Of a stretch of DNA of 5,410 nucleotides, positions 5,241 through 5,410 are shown piece after piece. Below the pieces are notes generated by a model that was not told where the DNA came from, did not search any database, and saw only the letters and a program-made list of their open reading frames with translations. Position 1 is the stretch's first letter, and the number at the start of each line of letters is the position of its first letter. Origin of the DNA: an uncultured Rhizobiaceae group bacterium (GTDB lineage: Bacteria; Pseudomonadota; Alphaproteobacteria; Rhizobiales; Rhizobiaceae); NCBI GenBank assembly GCA_937923355.1, contig CALAIO010000283.1, positions 1-5,410 of the forward strand, in the 5' to 3' direction. Made by a program: the position numbers and the translations under genes.

Positions 5241-5334
5241 ACAGAGTGGGTGGGGGGTAAATGTTTCACCAGATGTAATATGTCTGAATATCAAGAATAT
5301 ATCCTGGTTCGCATAGCGACCATGATGAGGGGGA

Positions 5335-5410
5335 TTATGGTTTTCGTGTTACCATCTTTATAACTTCATCTAACTGTGGTGGTGGGATTTCAGCGTGCCC
5401 CGATCCGTCT
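5335..5410 (-). CDS. Possible C-terminal end of an unidentified gene (partial)
   Basis: On the minus strand one frame is open from the window edge for 24 codons to a TAA at 5337-5335. It reads DGSGHAEIPPPQ, then LDEVIKMVTRKP, a balanced protein-like composition. The other two minus frames meet stops within 7-13 codons. The family is not recognised and the stretch is too short to exclude chance, but it would mark the end of the repeat-rich region. Confidence 0.35.
   Translation of the reverse strand, partial: DGSGHAEIPPPQLDEVIKMVTRKP

Noticed and set aside
5118..5363. 81-codon open frame on the plus strand
   Set aside because: It is read across GC-rich hairpins (5145-5240), gives repeat-like sequence (SPPQGGAKT, TPPPIGGE) and has no ribosome-binding site.
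4436..5383. Similar 16-mers (catctaact-NN-ggtgg) at 4436-4451 and 5367-5382, as possible duplicated insertion borders
   Set aside because: A 14 of 16 match is expected a few times by chance in a window this size, and the positions do not border the 69-bp repeats.

Overview
The window looks like chromosomal DNA from an alphaproteobacterium, probably in or near the Hyphomicrobiales (Rhizobiales), with mid-range GC. This is inferred from protein style (an MgtE with the alphaproteobacterial FWTVGQTIDY stretch, a TadG-like vWA protein, a DUF1989 protein, an Ogt of the ACGGN..IPCHR type), from a perfect TTAA-N7-TTAA box of the CtrA type, and from many REP/RIME-like GC-rich palindromes between genes. 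No genus can be named from the sequence alone.

Layout. Positions 1-929 (minus) hold the N-terminal two thirds of an MgtE magnesium channel, cut by the window edge. Its leader can fold into a 9-bp hairpin over the only Shine-Dalgarno-like bases. Positions 1040-2263 (minus) encode a TadG-like membrane-anchored von Willebrand A protein, preceded by a TATAAT-like box, a 10-bp direct repeat and a perfect CtrA-type box. Positions 2378-3461 (minus) are a probable two-gene unit: ogt (O6-alkylguanine-DNA repair) followed 16 nt later by a DUF1989 (urea-carboxylase-associated family) gene. A lipoprotein of unknown function is divergent at 3593-4141 (plus).

From 4142 to about 5334 the window changes character. 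It is mostly non-coding, full of inverted repeats, and holds one real gene, a DUF559 Vsr-like endonuclease-domain protein at 4626-4979. Two 69-bp inverted copies of one palindromic repeat (66 of 69 positions identical) flank that gene. Two of their three differences are a matched C-G to T-A change inside the same internal stem. The arrangement resembles a small cassette built from a nuclease gene and REP-type ends, and is the most interesting part of the window. The last 76 bases may hold the C-terminal end of another minus-strand gene.

How the parts relate: the left genes are ordinary housekeeping or envelope functions (Mg2+ uptake, possible Flp/Tad-type surface assembly, DNA alkylation repair) with no obvious shared pathway. 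The ogt-DUF1989 pair is the only convincing operon. The right third is repeat-rich accessory DNA.
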